DNA of 32,834 nucleotides from Clostridia bacterium (GCA_009928785.1 SABY01000033.1:1-32834); one strand, 5' to 3'. Positions 1 to 8,112 are shown, numbered from the stretch's first letter. Program-made: numbers and translations. Notes: generated from the letters alone by a model not told the origin.

Positions 1-915
1 GGCGCGGTAGAGGAACCAGCGGGCGTGTTCTATTTTGGTGGCCATGTCGGCAAGTTTAAAGGCGTTGATCTGGAATTTGGAGATAGGTTTTCCGAATTGG
101 CGGCGCTCCTGGGCGTATTTCATGGCCAGCTCAAAAGCGCCTTGTGCAGCACCCAGTCCCATGGCAGCTATCGACAAGCGCCCGTTGTCGAGGGTGGAGA
201 GCATTATTTTGGAGCCTTCGCCAACCTGGCCCAGCAGGTTTTCTTTGGGGATGCGGCAGTCGTCGAAGTAAAGTTCGGCGGTATCGGAGGCGCGCCACAT
301 CATTTTGCCGTGCATGGTAACGCGCTTAAATCCGGGCGTATCTTTTTCGACGATGAAGGTAGTGTATTCCTTGTGGCCGTCGTCGTGGGTTTTGGTGACG
401 GTTTGTACGGAAGAGCCTACGGAGATGTCGGCAGAGCCATTGGTGATAAATATCTTGGAGCCGTTGATGATCCAGTGGTCGCCGTCGGGGATGGCGTTGG
501 TTTTGGTGCCGCGCGAGTCGGAGCCGGCGTCGGGTTCGGTAAGGCCGAAACCCCAAAGTGCTTCGCCGGTACAGAGACGGGGCAGGTATTTTTGTTTTTG
601 TTCTTCGGTGCCGTAATAGTATATGGGGCCTATGCCCAGGCTGTTGTGGGCGGCCAGGGTAGCGGCCTGGCTGCCATCTATGCGCGCTATCTCTTCCACA
701 GCGATGATGTAAGCCAGGGTGTCCATGTTTTGGCCGCCATATTTTTCGGGCAGGTACATGCCAAACAATCCCAGCTCGCCCATTTTGCGGGTAAGAGCGG
801 GCGAGAATTCTGCTTTCTCGTCGAGCGCTTGTGCCACGGGTGCTATCTCGCGTTCGGCAAAGTCGCGCACAGCCTGGCGTATCATCTTTTGGTCGTCGGT
901 AAGCTCAAAGTTCAT
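1..915 (-). CDS. Acyl-CoA dehydrogenase, 5' part (cut by window edge)
   Basis: FAD-dependent alpha,beta-desaturation of an acyl-CoA in fatty- or amino-acid catabolism (cytoplasmic; electrons normally pass to ETF). The minus strand is open from an ATG at 915 to base 1, giving 305 residues beginning MNFELTDDQKMIRQAVRDFA. The N-terminal helical domain (DQKMIRQAVRDFAEREIAP) is followed by the family signature LTEPDAGSD in the middle beta domain, then by the C-terminal helical segment DNGRLSIAAMGLGAAQGA and YAQERRQFGKPIS. Full-length members are about 380 residues, so roughly 75 are missing, including the catalytic glutamate region; the gene is cut by the window, not visibly broken. A -7 promoter box lies 38 bp upstream. 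The short-chain (butyryl-type) subfamily is likely, but substrate cannot be decided from this part. Confidence 0.95.
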   Translation of the reverse strand, partial: MNFELTDDQKMIRQAVRDFAEREIAPVAQALDEKAEFSPALTRKMGELGLFGMYLPEKYGGQNMDTLAYIIAVEEIARIDGSQAATLAAHNSLGIGPIYYYGTEEQKQKYLPRLCTGEALWGFGLTEPDAGSDSRGTKTNAIPDGDHWIINGSKIFITNGSADISVGSSVQTVTKTHDDGHKEYTTFIVEKDTPGFKRVTMHGKMMWRASDTAELYFDDCRIPKENLLGQVGEGSKIMLSTLDNGRLSIAAMGLGAAQGAFELAMKYAQERRQFGKPISKFQINAFKLADMATKIEHARWFLYRA

Positions 916-952
916 ATTGTGTTGTGTTAGGTTTTTTGTAAGTAATTAGTCC

Positions 953-960
953 CAAAAATA
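953..960 (-). promoter_or_regulatory. Bacteroidota -7 box for the acyl-CoA dehydrogenase
   Basis: Read on the minus strand this is TATTTTTG, an exact match to TAnnTTTG, 38 bp upstream of the ATG at 915. No convincing -33 TTTG lies at the usual 19-23 bp spacing; the nearest TTG is 27 bp away. Inferred from motif and position only. Confidence 0.5.
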
Positions 961-1010
961 AATAAAATTTCATAGGTTGGTTGGTGTCAACGAGTAGGAT
1001 TTGATTTCGC

Positions 1011-1155
1011 CGTAATTTGTTGTAATTGGTGGTAATTGATGGTAATTTGTTGTAATTGGTGGTAATTGGTGGTAATTTGTTGTAATTGGTAGTAATTTGT
1101 TGTAATTGGTAGTAATTTGTTGTAATTGGTAGTAATTTGTTGTAATTGGTAGTAA
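1011..1155. repeat. 10-bp tandem repeat with phased AATT tracts
   Basis: Fourteen consecutive 10-bp units of the type tgtaattggt / ggtaatttgt / agtaatttgt, plus a partial fifteenth. AATT recurs at exactly 10-bp steps from 1014 to 1147. Higher-order periods of 30 bp (first half) and 20 bp (second half) are visible. It lies in the 441-bp gap between the divergent acyl-CoA dehydrogenase and amylase genes. Phased A/T tracts at about one helical turn are expected to curve DNA. The remainder of the gap holds the two -7 boxes and nothing else I can recognise. Confidence 0.95.
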
Positions 1156-1319
1156 AGGTTTTTAAGATAACAGGCAATTTGAATTCTTTTTGAAGGGCAG
1201 AAAGATTTGCAATCCTACGCTCAAATGCAGATACAATTGTTTAAAATGGTCAAAACATCCTGAACGCTTTTGCTACTATTGCTAACCTTGTAGAACAGTG
1301 TGATTAGTTATGTTTTCTT

Positions 1320-1327
1320 TACTTTTG
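1320..1327 (+). promoter_or_regulatory. Bacteroidota -7 box for the GH13 gene
   Basis: TACTTTTG matches TAnnTTTG exactly. It lies 29 bp before the ATG at 1357 and downstream of the more distal ATG at 1300, so a transcript starting here could only use the 1357/1360 start. No good -33 box is visible at the right spacing. Confidence 0.5.
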
Positions 1328-1356
1328 CCAAAATATTTTTAATAAAAACATTCCTG

Positions 1357-2766
1357 ATGATGAAGATAAAAAAGTACTCCTTTTGGGTTCTGGCGCTGGC
1401 GCTGGTTGCCTATGGCTGCAATTCCCAAAATAGCAAGGACGCGACCACCGAAAGTGCTGACAGCACAGCCAATCCACAGCTTGTAAGCCATGTCAATCAT
1501 CCCGACTGGTCGAAGAATGCGAACATTTATGAAGTAAATCTGCGGCAATACACCAGCGAGGGAACCATTGAGGCGTTTGTTGAGCACTTGCCACGGCTCC
1601 AGGAAATGGGCGTGGACATTTTGTGGTTGATGCCGGTTTATCCTATCGGCGAAAAAAACCGCAAAGGTGCGTTGGGCAGCTACTATGCAGTACGCGACTA
1701 CCACGCCATCAATCCGGAATTTGGTACGATGGAAGATTTTAAGGCCATGGTTAAACGCGCGCATGAGTTGGGCATGAAAGTGATTCTCGACTGGGTGGCC
1801 AATCATACCGCGTGGGATCACGCATGGGTAGATGCCTATCCTGAATTTTACGACATCGACAGCACCGGCAGCATGTATGCACCTTTTGGCTGGGAAGACG
1901 TGGTGCAGCTTGATTATGCTAATGACGCTTTGCGCGATACGATGATCGGTGAGCTTAAATTCTGGGTGCGCGAAGCCGACATAGATGGCTACCGCTGCGA
2001 TGTTGCAGGCATGGTGCCCACCGATTTCTGGGATCGGGCGCGGGGTGCGCTCGACCAGATCAAACCCGTTTTTATGTTGGCGGAAGCCGAAGAAACAGAA
2101 CTCCTGGTAGATGCTTTCGATATGGATTATGGCTGGCATTTGCACCACCTGAGCAATCTGATTGCCCGTGGCGATACCTCTGCCGCAGTGATTGCTGAAT
2201 ATTTTGATCGTTTGGATGAAACCCAGCCGCAAGGGGCTTACAAGATGAACTTTACCACCAACCACGACGAAAATTCTTGGAACGGCACGGTGCATGAGCG
2301 CTATGGCGACGGTTTCAAAACATTTGCCGTGCTCATGGCTACCGTTCCCGGGATGCCGCTGGTGTATTCGGGGCAGGAAGCCGGCCTCGACAAACGATTG
2401 GAATTTTTCACCAAAGACCCCATCGACTGGAAGAATTATCCATTAAAAGATTTTTATAAAACCCTTCTTGATTTGAAACATCGCAACCAGGCACTCTGGA
2501 ATGGCAACTTTGGCGGTGAATATGTTCCTGTTGAAACCGACAACGAAGCTGTGGTGGCTTTTACACGGACAAAAAATAATCAGTCGGTGCTTGTTATCCT
2601 TAACCTTTCCGCCGAGCCACACGACGTTACGCTGCAAGGCAGCACCTACGCCGGGGATTACAATGATGTGTTTGGTGAGAAAAAAATAACCATGCGCCAC
2701 AACCATCAACTGCGACTTGAGGCCTGGGAATACCGGGTGTTTGACGGGAATGTTGGTGGATTGTAA
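1357..2766 (+). CDS. GH13 alpha-amylase family lipoprotein
   Basis: Hydrolyses (or transfers) alpha-glucans or maltodextrins, probably anchored in the envelope. The start is set at 1357 (MMKIKKYSFW...) because a lipoprotein-type signal then ends at Cys21 (LVAYGC) and the -7 box lies just upstream; the frame stays open to an ATG at 1300. Mature protein: alpha-amylase barrel from about residue 45 to 390. Conserved regions are LDWVANHT, DGYRCDVA (nucleophile D215), FMLAEAEE (acid/base E243) and TTNHDEN (transition-state D304). A small beta domain follows to residue 469. No starch-binding module is seen. A GH31 glucosidase follows on the same strand 435 bp later, suggesting successive steps of glucan breakdown, but no SusC/SusD pair is present. 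Family assignment is firm; exact specificity is not. Confidence 0.93.
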   Translation: MMKIKKYSFWVLALALVAYGCNSQNSKDATTESADSTANPQLVSHVNHPDWSKNANIYEVNLRQYTSEGTIEAFVEHLPRLQEMGVDILWLMPVYPIGEKNRKGALGSYYAVRDYHAINPEFGTMEDFKAMVKRAHELGMKVILDWVANHTAWDHAWVDAYPEFYDIDSTGSMYAPFGWEDVVQLDYANDALRDTMIGELKFWVREADIDGYRCDVAGMVPTDFWDRARGALDQIKPVFMLAEAEETELLVDAFDMDYGWHLHHLSNLIARGDTSAAVIAEYFDRLDETQPQGAYKMNFTTNHDENSWNGTVHERYGDGFKTFAVLMATVPGMPLVYSGQEAGLDKRLEFFTKDPIDWKNYPLKDFYKTLLDLKHRNQALWNGNFGGEYVPVETDNEAVVAFTRTKNNQSVLVILNLSAEPHDVTLQGSTYAGDYNDVFGEKKITMRHNHQLRLEAWEYRVFDGNVGGL

Positions 2767-2964
2767 TGTTGTTGTTTTGAAATTTATGTGGGATGCGGCA
2801 AGTTCTTTAACCCTTAATTAGTGTCTGTTTTTAAAGTAAGGTTTATTGAGGAAATCCATAGCCCAGGCATTTATGGCAGAAAAAGCAAAGTATTTAGTGG
2901 GCTTTAGACCAAATAAAAGGATTGTAAGGATGAGTTCATTTAATGGTACTGACGTAATAGTTTT

Positions 2965-2980
2965 GCGGGCTAAAGCCCGC
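2965..2980. repeat. REP-like palindrome, copy 1
   Basis: GCGGGCTAAAGCCCGC: 7-bp arms around AA. The sequence following it (GGGTTTCTGGAC) resembles that following copy 2, so the repeated element is about 26 bp. Confidence 0.8.
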
Positions 2981-3005
2981 GGGTTTCTGGACGGGCTTTC
3001 TAACT

Positions 3006-3021
3006 CCGCCCTTAAGGACGG
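3006..3021. repeat. Imperfect palindrome between REP copies
   Basis: CCGCCCTTAAGGACGG, an inverted repeat centred on TTAA with one mismatched pair. It sits 25 bp after REP copy 1 and may belong to the same compound element. Confidence 0.6.
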
Positions 3022-3128
3022 GGTTATTGAAATGCTACCTAAAAGGCAATAGTATTTCAGTAAGCTCTATCCCAAAATAATAGCATGTTATGAGGAGTTC
3101 AATGAAAGATAATGATGCAAAAGTAGAT

Positions 3129-3142
3129 CGGGCTAAAGCCCG
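3129..3142. repeat. REP-like palindrome, copy 2
   Basis: CGGGCTAAAGCCCG, the same core as at 2965-2980, followed by CCGGCTTCTGAC. It ends 59 bp before the GH31 start codon. Confidence 0.8.
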
Positions 3143-3201
3143 CCGGCTTCTGACAGTGCTAAACAAAATTAAAACACAATCATAAAAATAAAAATCGTTT
3201 T

Positions 3202-5655
3202 ATGAAAAAACTTCTTTATCTCATTCTGGCGCTGCTTATTGCGGCTCCCGCTTTTCCGCAGTCGCAGATCAACAACAGCCTGGGAAACTTGAAAAACGTA
3301 AAATCCAATAAGTCAAAACAAACGTTTTCGTTCATCACCGACAACGGCACAGCCGAGGTAACCATTTACACACCTAATATCATTCGTGTGCGGATAGCCA
3401 AAACTTTTGATGCAGATGTGTCGTATGCCGTGGTGGGAGAGGTGACTCGTGGCGACTTTGACTATGGTGAAGACAAAACCCAATATTTTATCACCACCGA
3501 TTCGATGCAACTGGTTATTGATAAAAATCCTGTACGTTTCACTTTCAAAACCAACGACGGACGTGTAATCTCGCAGGACGATCCAGCCTTTGGCACTTCC
3601 TGGATCGGCACCGAAGCTACCACCTATAAAGTGTTGCAGGAGGGCGAAAAGTTTATCGGCCTGGGCGAAAAGGCCGGCAACCTCGACCGCCGCGGCGAAG
3701 CCTATACCAACTGGAATACCGACAATCCGCATTACGACAACAACAGCGACCCGTTGTATGCTTCAATCCCTTTTTATATCGGGCTGCACCATCAATTGCG
3801 CTATGGCATCCTGCTCGACAACAGTTACCACACCGTTTTCAATTTTGGCGCTTCCAACGATCGCTTCTCCTATTTTTCGGCTGATGATGGTGAGATGGAC
3901 TATTATTTCATCTGGCATACCAACGTAGCCGATATCCTGAAATCCTATACCTGGCTCACCGGACGCATGGAGATGCCGCCACTGTGGTCGCTCGGGTTTC
4001 AGCAAAGCCGCTGGAGCTACACCCCCGACACGCAGGTGCTCAATATTGCCCGTACTTTTCGTGAGAAAAAAATCCCTGCCGATGTAATCTATCTCGACAT
4101 CGATTTTATGGATGATTACAAAATATTTACCTGGAACCCCGAAACCTTTCCGGATCCCGCCGGCCTGCTGAAACAACTGCGCGACATGAATTTCAGAACC
4201 GCCATCATCGTCGATCCGGGTATTAAAGTGGAGAAAGGTTACAAAGCCTACGATGAAGGTGTGGCCAATAATTATTTTGTAAAATATCCGGATGGCAAAT
4301 TCTGGACGGCGCAGGTGTGGCCCGGCTGGTGTCATTTTCCTGATTTCACCAGCGAGCGTGTGCGCAAGTGGTGGGGATTGAGTTTTAAAGAAAACGTGGA
4401 TTACGGTATCGAAGGCTTTTGGAACGATATGAACGAAATTGCCACCTGGGGACAGCAGCCGCCGCATCTGATACAGTTCGATTGGGAAGGAAACAAAACT
4501 AACTACCGCCAGGCCAAAAACGTATATGCCAACAACATGGCGCACGCCACGCTGGAAGGCACCAAAAAACTGATGAATGGCCGGCGACCGCTCAATATTA
4601 CCCGTGCGGGCTTTGCCGGGCTTCAACGTTACACCGCCATCTGGACCGGCGACAACCAGGCCAACGACGAGCACATCCTGCTGGGCGTGCGCCTGGTAAA
4701 TAGCCTGGGTTTGTCGGGAGTATCGTTTACCGGCTCCGATGTGGGCGGATTTGGCGGCAATCCTACGCCTGAGCTGTATGCCCGTTGGGTTCAGATTGGA
4801 GCTTTTACGCCTTTCTTCCGTGGACATACTTCCAAAAATACCGCCAGCAGCGAACCCTGGGTGTATGGCGAAGAAACCGAACGCATCGCCCGCAACTACA
4901 TTCAATTGCACTACAACCTGCTGCCCTACCTCTATACTTACATGCAACAGTCGGTTCTTACGGGGATGCCTGTAAACCGCAGCCTGGCCATCGACTACAC
5001 CGACGACGAAAAAGTGTTCTGGCGCATTTATCAAAACCAATATCTCTTTGGACCGTCCATGCTCATCGTCCCCACCGAAAGCACACGGCTGGCCACGGCT
5101 GCCTATTTGCCCAAAGGCGGATGGTACGATTTCTATTCTGACAAATATTTTACCGGAAACCAGGAAATTTATGCGGCCAGCCCGGTAGCACAATTGCCGG
5201 TATTTATCAAAGAAGGGAGCCTGATACCAATGCAATCGCCGGTGATGTTTACCGGACAAAAAGCATCCGATACCTTGATGGTGCATCTCTACCGAAGCCG
5301 CGACAGCCAGGACGTTTCGTGGGATTATTATGAAGATGACGGCGTAACCTACCAATACCAGGAAGGGAAATTTTATCAGCGGAAAATGGTCTATAAGCCG
5401 GAGATCAATGAGGTGGTTTTTGGTGAGAAAACCGGCAATTACGAAAGTAAATTCAAATACATACAATTGGTTTTTCATGGATTTGATGATGCCGATATGA
5501 TGGTGAAGCTCGAAGGCAAGCCGCGCCGCAACCAGCCGGCAGCTTTTGATTTCAGTCGTGCCGCCGAAGAAATAGATTCGGCCGGTGCCGCGCTTTCTGA
5601 TCTTCCATCAGTAGTTATTCCAAACGAGATCGGGAAGATGGTGGTGAGCTGGTAA
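3202..5655 (+). CDS. Secreted GH31 alpha-glucosidase
   Basis: Releases glucose (or a related alpha-linked sugar) from non-reducing ends of oligosaccharides. An N-terminal Sec signal peptide (MKKLLYLILALLIAAPAFPQ) predicts export to the periplasm or beyond. After the N-terminal beta-sandwich (about 30-240, with GLGEKAGNLDRRG) comes the barrel: DVIYLDIDFM, the GH31 nucleophile motif FWNDMNE (D409), the ITRAGFAG segment with its conserved Arg, the acid/base IWTGDNQ (D484) and SDVGGFGG (substrate-binding D513). The C-terminal beta domains (about 600-817) include VSWDYYEDDGVTYQY, typical of DUF5110. All key residues are present and the 817-residue length is normal. Alpha-xylosidase is a possible alternative within GH31, but the neighbouring GH13 gene favours alpha-glucan. 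Confidence 0.95.
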   Translation: MKKLLYLILALLIAAPAFPQSQINNSLGNLKNVKSNKSKQTFSFITDNGTAEVTIYTPNIIRVRIAKTFDADVSYAVVGEVTRGDFDYGEDKTQYFITTDSMQLVIDKNPVRFTFKTNDGRVISQDDPAFGTSWIGTEATTYKVLQEGEKFIGLGEKAGNLDRRGEAYTNWNTDNPHYDNNSDPLYASIPFYIGLHHQLRYGILLDNSYHTVFNFGASNDRFSYFSADDGEMDYYFIWHTNVADILKSYTWLTGRMEMPPLWSLGFQQSRWSYTPDTQVLNIARTFREKKIPADVIYLDIDFMDDYKIFTWNPETFPDPAGLLKQLRDMNFRTAIIVDPGIKVEKGYKAYDEGVANNYFVKYPDGKFWTAQVWPGWCHFPDFTSERVRKWWGLSFKENVDYGIEGFWNDMNEIATWGQQPPHLIQFDWEGNKTNYRQAKNVYANNMAHATLEGTKKLMNGRRPLNITRAGFAGLQRYTAIWTGDNQANDEHILLGVRLVNSLGLSGVSFTGSDVGGFGGNPTPELYARWVQIGAFTPFFRGHTSKNTASSEPWVYGEETERIARNYIQLHYNLLPYLYTYMQQSVLTGMPVNRSLAIDYTDDEKVFWRIYQNQYLFGPSMLIVPTESTRLATAAYLPKGGWYDFYSDKYFTGNQEIYAASPVAQLPVFIKEGSLIPMQSPVMFTGQKASDTLMVHLYRSRDSQDVSWDYYEDDGVTYQYQEGKFYQRKMVYKPEINEVVFGEKTGNYESKFKYIQLVFHGFDDADMMVKLEGKPRRNQPAAFDFSRAAEEIDSAGAALSDLPSVVIPNEIGKMVVSW

Positions 5656-5713
5656 AACTCAGATTGAAAAATACTTTTCCCACTTTTGGCTTCACTTAAA
5701 GAATTGCACCAGA

Positions 5714-5729
5714 TTTGGCTATAGCCAAA
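5714..5729. repeat. Perfect 16-bp palindrome upstream of the GtrA-like gene
   Basis: TTTGGCTATAGCCAAA is identical to its reverse complement. It lies 35 bp before the ATG at 5765, in the 109-bp gap after the GH31 gene. It could be a protein-binding site or a weak hairpin; no U-run follows at the distance expected of a terminator. Confidence 0.6.
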
Positions 5730-5764
5730 AAAAGGAGTTCTTTGCAGTTGACAAATGCAATGGC

Positions 5765-6160
5765 ATGTTTGAAATATTTCAACAGACAATTTTCGGAAAG
5801 TTTATCAGGTTTGGGATTGTAGGATTTTCCGGGCTTATCGTCGATTTTGGCTTTACCTGGCTCACCAAAGAAAAACTCAAAATCCAGAAATACGTTGCCA
5901 ATGCCATTGGTTTTACGCTGGCAGCTACTTCTAATTACTACCTCAACCGTGTGTGGACTTTCCGAAGCGACAATCCTGAAATAGCTGTTGAGTTTTCACA
6001 ATTTTTACTGATTTCCATTATCGGCCTGGCCATCAACACCCTCATTCTTTGGCTTATCGTCACCCGATTGAAATTCAATTTTTATCTTTCAAAAGTCTTT
6101 GCCATCATGGTGGTGATGCTGTGGAATTTTTTTATGAATCTCTATTACACATTTGCGTAA
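5765..6160 (+). CDS. GtrA-family small membrane protein
   Basis: A 131-residue integral membrane protein with four predicted helices (about 13-31, 41-59, 77-97, 104-126). It carries the GtrA pattern KFIRFGIVGFSG..., then a KY.AN.IGF segment and NYYLNRVWTF after helix 2. Family members are thought to help flip or present undecaprenyl-phosphate-linked sugars for cell-surface polysaccharide modification. It stands alone: the upstream neighbour is the GH31 gene and the downstream gene is convergent, so no glycosyltransferase partner is visible to show what it serves. Length is typical for the family. Family call is firm, substrate unknown. Confidence 0.88.
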   Translation: MFEIFQQTIFGKFIRFGIVGFSGLIVDFGFTWLTKEKLKIQKYVANAIGFTLAATSNYYLNRVWTFRSDNPEIAVEFSQFLLISIIGLAINTLILWLIVTRLKFNFYLSKVFAIMVVMLWNFFMNLYYTFA

Positions 6161-6252
6161 GCTGTTATAATTCATGTACGTCGTAACGCAGGTACACGCC
6201 TCAGCGTAAAGCGCCTGAAGGGATTTTAAAAATTATGCTGTTCGGAAAATCA

Positions 6253-7134
6253 TCAATACGTCTTGGTCATCGTGGATGGAATAAGAATGGTGTAATCGGC
6301 AGTCTTTTTGTTTTCATCATCGAGCTTGTCGATATTGTCCTGCTCAACCGATGAGATGGTAATCATTTTTATTTCAGGATTCAGGTTCTTGATATACCAA
6401 CAGATGCTTCCATAATTTCCGCAGTGATAGGCACCGTTAAAGTGCAAAAATAGCTCATTAGGCTCCAGGTCAAGGTTTTGAAGAATATACCAACCCATTG
6501 TTGCATCTTTAATCGCCTGTGCTTTGGGCAGGTTATCGTTGCTATGGTCGCCGGGCATATCACCCATCATATCCAGCATAGCCTTGTATGCCGGATGCTC
6601 CGGATCGTATGGTATGGGTAGTGGTGGCAGGAATTTTTTGGCTTCATCCGACAGCGAGTCCAATCCTTCAAATCCCCTTTGATGAACTACCGAGGCATAG
6701 CGACGGGGTATGTTGGTGGCGATAAATCGTAATCCGCTGTCTTTGGCAAATTCGAGCAACGGCTTGTAATCAGTCTGGTAATTATTCCAAAGCCTCACCT
6801 CACTCTCAAAGTTGCGCTGCCGGATGTCGCCGCGCAGGTATTCGTCGATAAGTAGTTGGTTGTCGTTTTCGAACATCTCTGCACCAAGCACCAGCGATTG
6901 GCCACGGGCAGCATACAAATCGCGGGTAAGTTCAAGCTGCAGCCAATGGCAGATGGGGTTGTTGTGCAACTCACCAAAAAGCACTACATCCGCTTGCATA
7001 GCATCGTGAAGAAGATTTTTGTATAGCGTTTCTTGTCCGGTTTTATCAAAAATCCGATAAGCCGGTTTATCCGATTTCATGGCCATTAGCGCAAGCATAA
7101 GTAATGGCAGCATAATAAATTTCAACTTTTTCAT
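6253..7134 (-). CDS. ChaN-like haem/iron-associated protein (Tiki/EreA-like fold)
   Basis: A 293-residue exported protein with a hydrophobic N-terminus (MKKLKFIMLPLLMLALMAMK) but no lipobox cysteine, unlike the lipoprotein ChaN of Campylobacter. The ChaN domain (DUF399) is recognised by VVLFGELHNNPICH (GELH at about 54-57, H63), VLGAEMFENDNQ, the FIATNIPRRYASVV segment and the late LHFNGAYHCGNYGSI with another conserved His. The family is linked to haem binding or iron uptake and is distantly related to erythromycin-esterase and Tiki proteins, so a hydrolase role is also possible. Its ATG overlaps the TGA of the upstream thioesterase (ATGA, 7131-7134), indicating translational coupling. It is the last gene of the cdd-thioesterase-chaN cluster. 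Molecular function remains uncertain. Confidence 0.85.
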   Translation of the reverse strand: MKKLKFIMLPLLMLALMAMKSDKPAYRIFDKTGQETLYKNLLHDAMQADVVLFGELHNNPICHWLQLELTRDLYAARGQSLVLGAEMFENDNQLLIDEYLRGDIRQRNFESEVRLWNNYQTDYKPLLEFAKDSGLRFIATNIPRRYASVVHQRGFEGLDSLSDEAKKFLPPLPIPYDPEHPAYKAMLDMMGDMPGDHSNDNLPKAQAIKDATMGWYILQNLDLEPNELFLHFNGAYHCGNYGSICWYIKNLNPEIKMITISSVEQDNIDKLDDENKKTADYTILIPSTMTKTY

Positions 7135-7547
7135 AGCAATGTTTTTTTTTGGTTATTAATCTTAGCAATCAAGTGTTCGCTTACCTCCGGGCTAATAGGT
7201 ATCGAATGTCCGTGTGCATCCACTTTAACAAAAGTCATTTTGGTAGAACATACCAGCTCTTCGCTGCGGCTGGAAAAGTCGAACCGACGGGCTTCGAGGT
7301 AAAGCTGCAGCGACGACCTGCCCACACTAATCACCTTGCCGTAGATGCGGATGTGATCGCTGACTTTAACTGCTTTTTTAAAAAGAACCTCATCCATTTT
7401 TAAGGTCACCATATTTTGATGACAAGCCTCCTCAGCCGAAAGTGTGCCTGCTGCTTCGTCGAGCCATGAGAGCATGCGCCCGCCAAACAGGTTGTTGTTG
7501 ACGCCGATGTCGCTGGCTTTGCAGATGTTGGTGGAGATAAGGCGCAT
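7131..7547 (-). CDS. Hotdog-fold acyl-CoA thioesterase (YciA/BACH type)
   Basis: A 138-residue single-hotdog protein predicted to hydrolyse acyl-CoA thioesters in the cytoplasm. The N-terminal motif NNNLFGGRMLSWLDEAAG holds the FGG-x-x-x-x-W-x-D signature with the catalytic Asp expected in this subfamily. It is followed by strands MVTLKMDEVLFKKAVKVSDHI and IYGKVISVGRSS, as in YciA and acyl-CoA hydrolases. It starts 42 bp after the cytidine deaminase stop and overlaps the ChaN-like gene by 4 bp, so all three probably share a transcript. Functional linkage among them is not obvious. Confidence 0.88.
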   Translation of the reverse strand: MRLISTNICKASDIGVNNNLFGGRMLSWLDEAAGTLSAEEACHQNMVTLKMDEVLFKKAVKVSDHIRIYGKVISVGRSSLQLYLEARRFDFSSRSEELVCSTKMTFVKVDAHGHSIPISPEVSEHLIAKINNQKKTLL

Positions 7548-7589
7548 AAAAAATAGTTTTTTAAAAAATAAAAAATAGCACTGCGTGCG

Positions 7590-8081
7590 CTATGCCTTTA
7601 AAAGCCCATTGGCCTCAAACATCAGTGGCAGCAACTGGCGGCAGGATTCGATTACCAGAATGGTGTTGTCGGAGCCAAGCATAATTACACGGATGTTGTG
7701 CTTTTGTTTTTTCTCGATTTCTGCCATCACCTGGCGGCACGATCCGCAGGGTGTTACTGCCGAATTGAGTTGAAAAGCCTTTGTGGAGGCAGTAATAGCG
7801 ATGGCTTCTACAGCTACATCGGGAAAGTTGGCTGAGGTATAAAACAAAGCTACACGCTCGGCACAAAGCCCGGAAGGATAAGCCACGTTTTCCTGGTTGT
7901 TTCCTGTCACTATGTGGCCGTTGGAAAGGCGCAAAGCTGCGCCAACATTAAACAATGAGTAAGGTGCATAAGCTTTTGAGGCGGCTTCGGTAGCTGCCTG
8001 CAGCAATGCACGGTCGTCGGCAGGCAGCTCTTCCTGGCTGTTGTATGAAATCACAGTACTTGTTAATTGCAATTCTTTCAT
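7590..8081 (-). CDS. cdd: Cytidine deaminase
   Basis: Zinc-dependent deamination of cytidine and deoxycytidine to uridine forms in pyrimidine salvage. The 163-residue sequence has the homotetrameric-type signature: the CAER motif (zinc ligand C73, proton-shuttling E75) and PCGSCRQ (zinc ligands C112 and C115). The substrate-binding segment YSLFNVGAALRLSNGHIVTGNNQENVAYPSG precedes them. All catalytic residues are present. Compared with minimal CDDs (about 130 residues) it has a 20-residue N-terminal extension. It is the first gene of a leftward cluster, and an intrinsic terminator separates it from the protease gene upstream. Confidence 0.96.
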   Translation of the reverse strand: MKELQLTSTVISYNSQEELPADDRALLQAATEAASKAYAPYSLFNVGAALRLSNGHIVTGNNQENVAYPSGLCAERVALFYTSANFPDVAVEAIAITASTKAFQLNSAVTPCGSCRQVMAEIEKKQKHNIRVIMLGSDNTILVIESCRQLLPLMFEANGLLKA

Positions 8082-8104
8082 AGTACGCTTTTAGTCCTGA
8101 TGTG

Positions 8105-8112
8105 CGAAGATA
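8105..8112 (-). promoter_or_regulatory. Possible -7 box for the cdd cluster
   Basis: On the minus strand TATCTTCG matches TAnnTTTG at all but one fixed position, 23 bp before the cdd ATG and just downstream of the terminator at 8149-8183. The position is right but the match is imperfect and no -33 box was identified. Confidence 0.3.

Larger units (their letters stand above)
2767..3201. other. Intergenic gap with REP-like palindromes
   Basis: This 435-bp gap between the GH13 and GH31 genes has no convincing gene; a 68-codon frame (2846-3052) is made largely of palindrome sequence. It holds three GC-rich palindromes (2965-2980, 3006-3021, 3129-3142) in an AT-rich background. No intrinsic terminator or clear -7 box was found. 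Confidence 0.7.

Noticed and set aside
25..930. 301-codon plus-strand frame
   Set aside because: Antisense shadow of the acyl-CoA dehydrogenase, whose minus-strand product has clear family motifs.
905..1177. 90-residue ITTNYNKL-repeat protein (minus)
   Set aside because: It is the translation of the 10-bp repeat plus the overlapping dehydrogenase start; low complexity without coding support.
1300..1356. Upstream start for the GH13 protein
   Set aside because: It precedes the -7 box and would place 19 extra residues before the lipoprotein signal.
1339..2295. 318-codon minus-strand frame
   Set aside because: Antisense to the GH13 catalytic domain.
2846..3052. 68-residue protein
   Set aside because: Much of the frame is REP-like palindrome sequence; no recognisable family.
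3763..5478. 571-codon minus-strand frame
   Set aside because: Antisense to the GH31 gene, which has all catalytic motifs; the antisense product matches no family I recognise.
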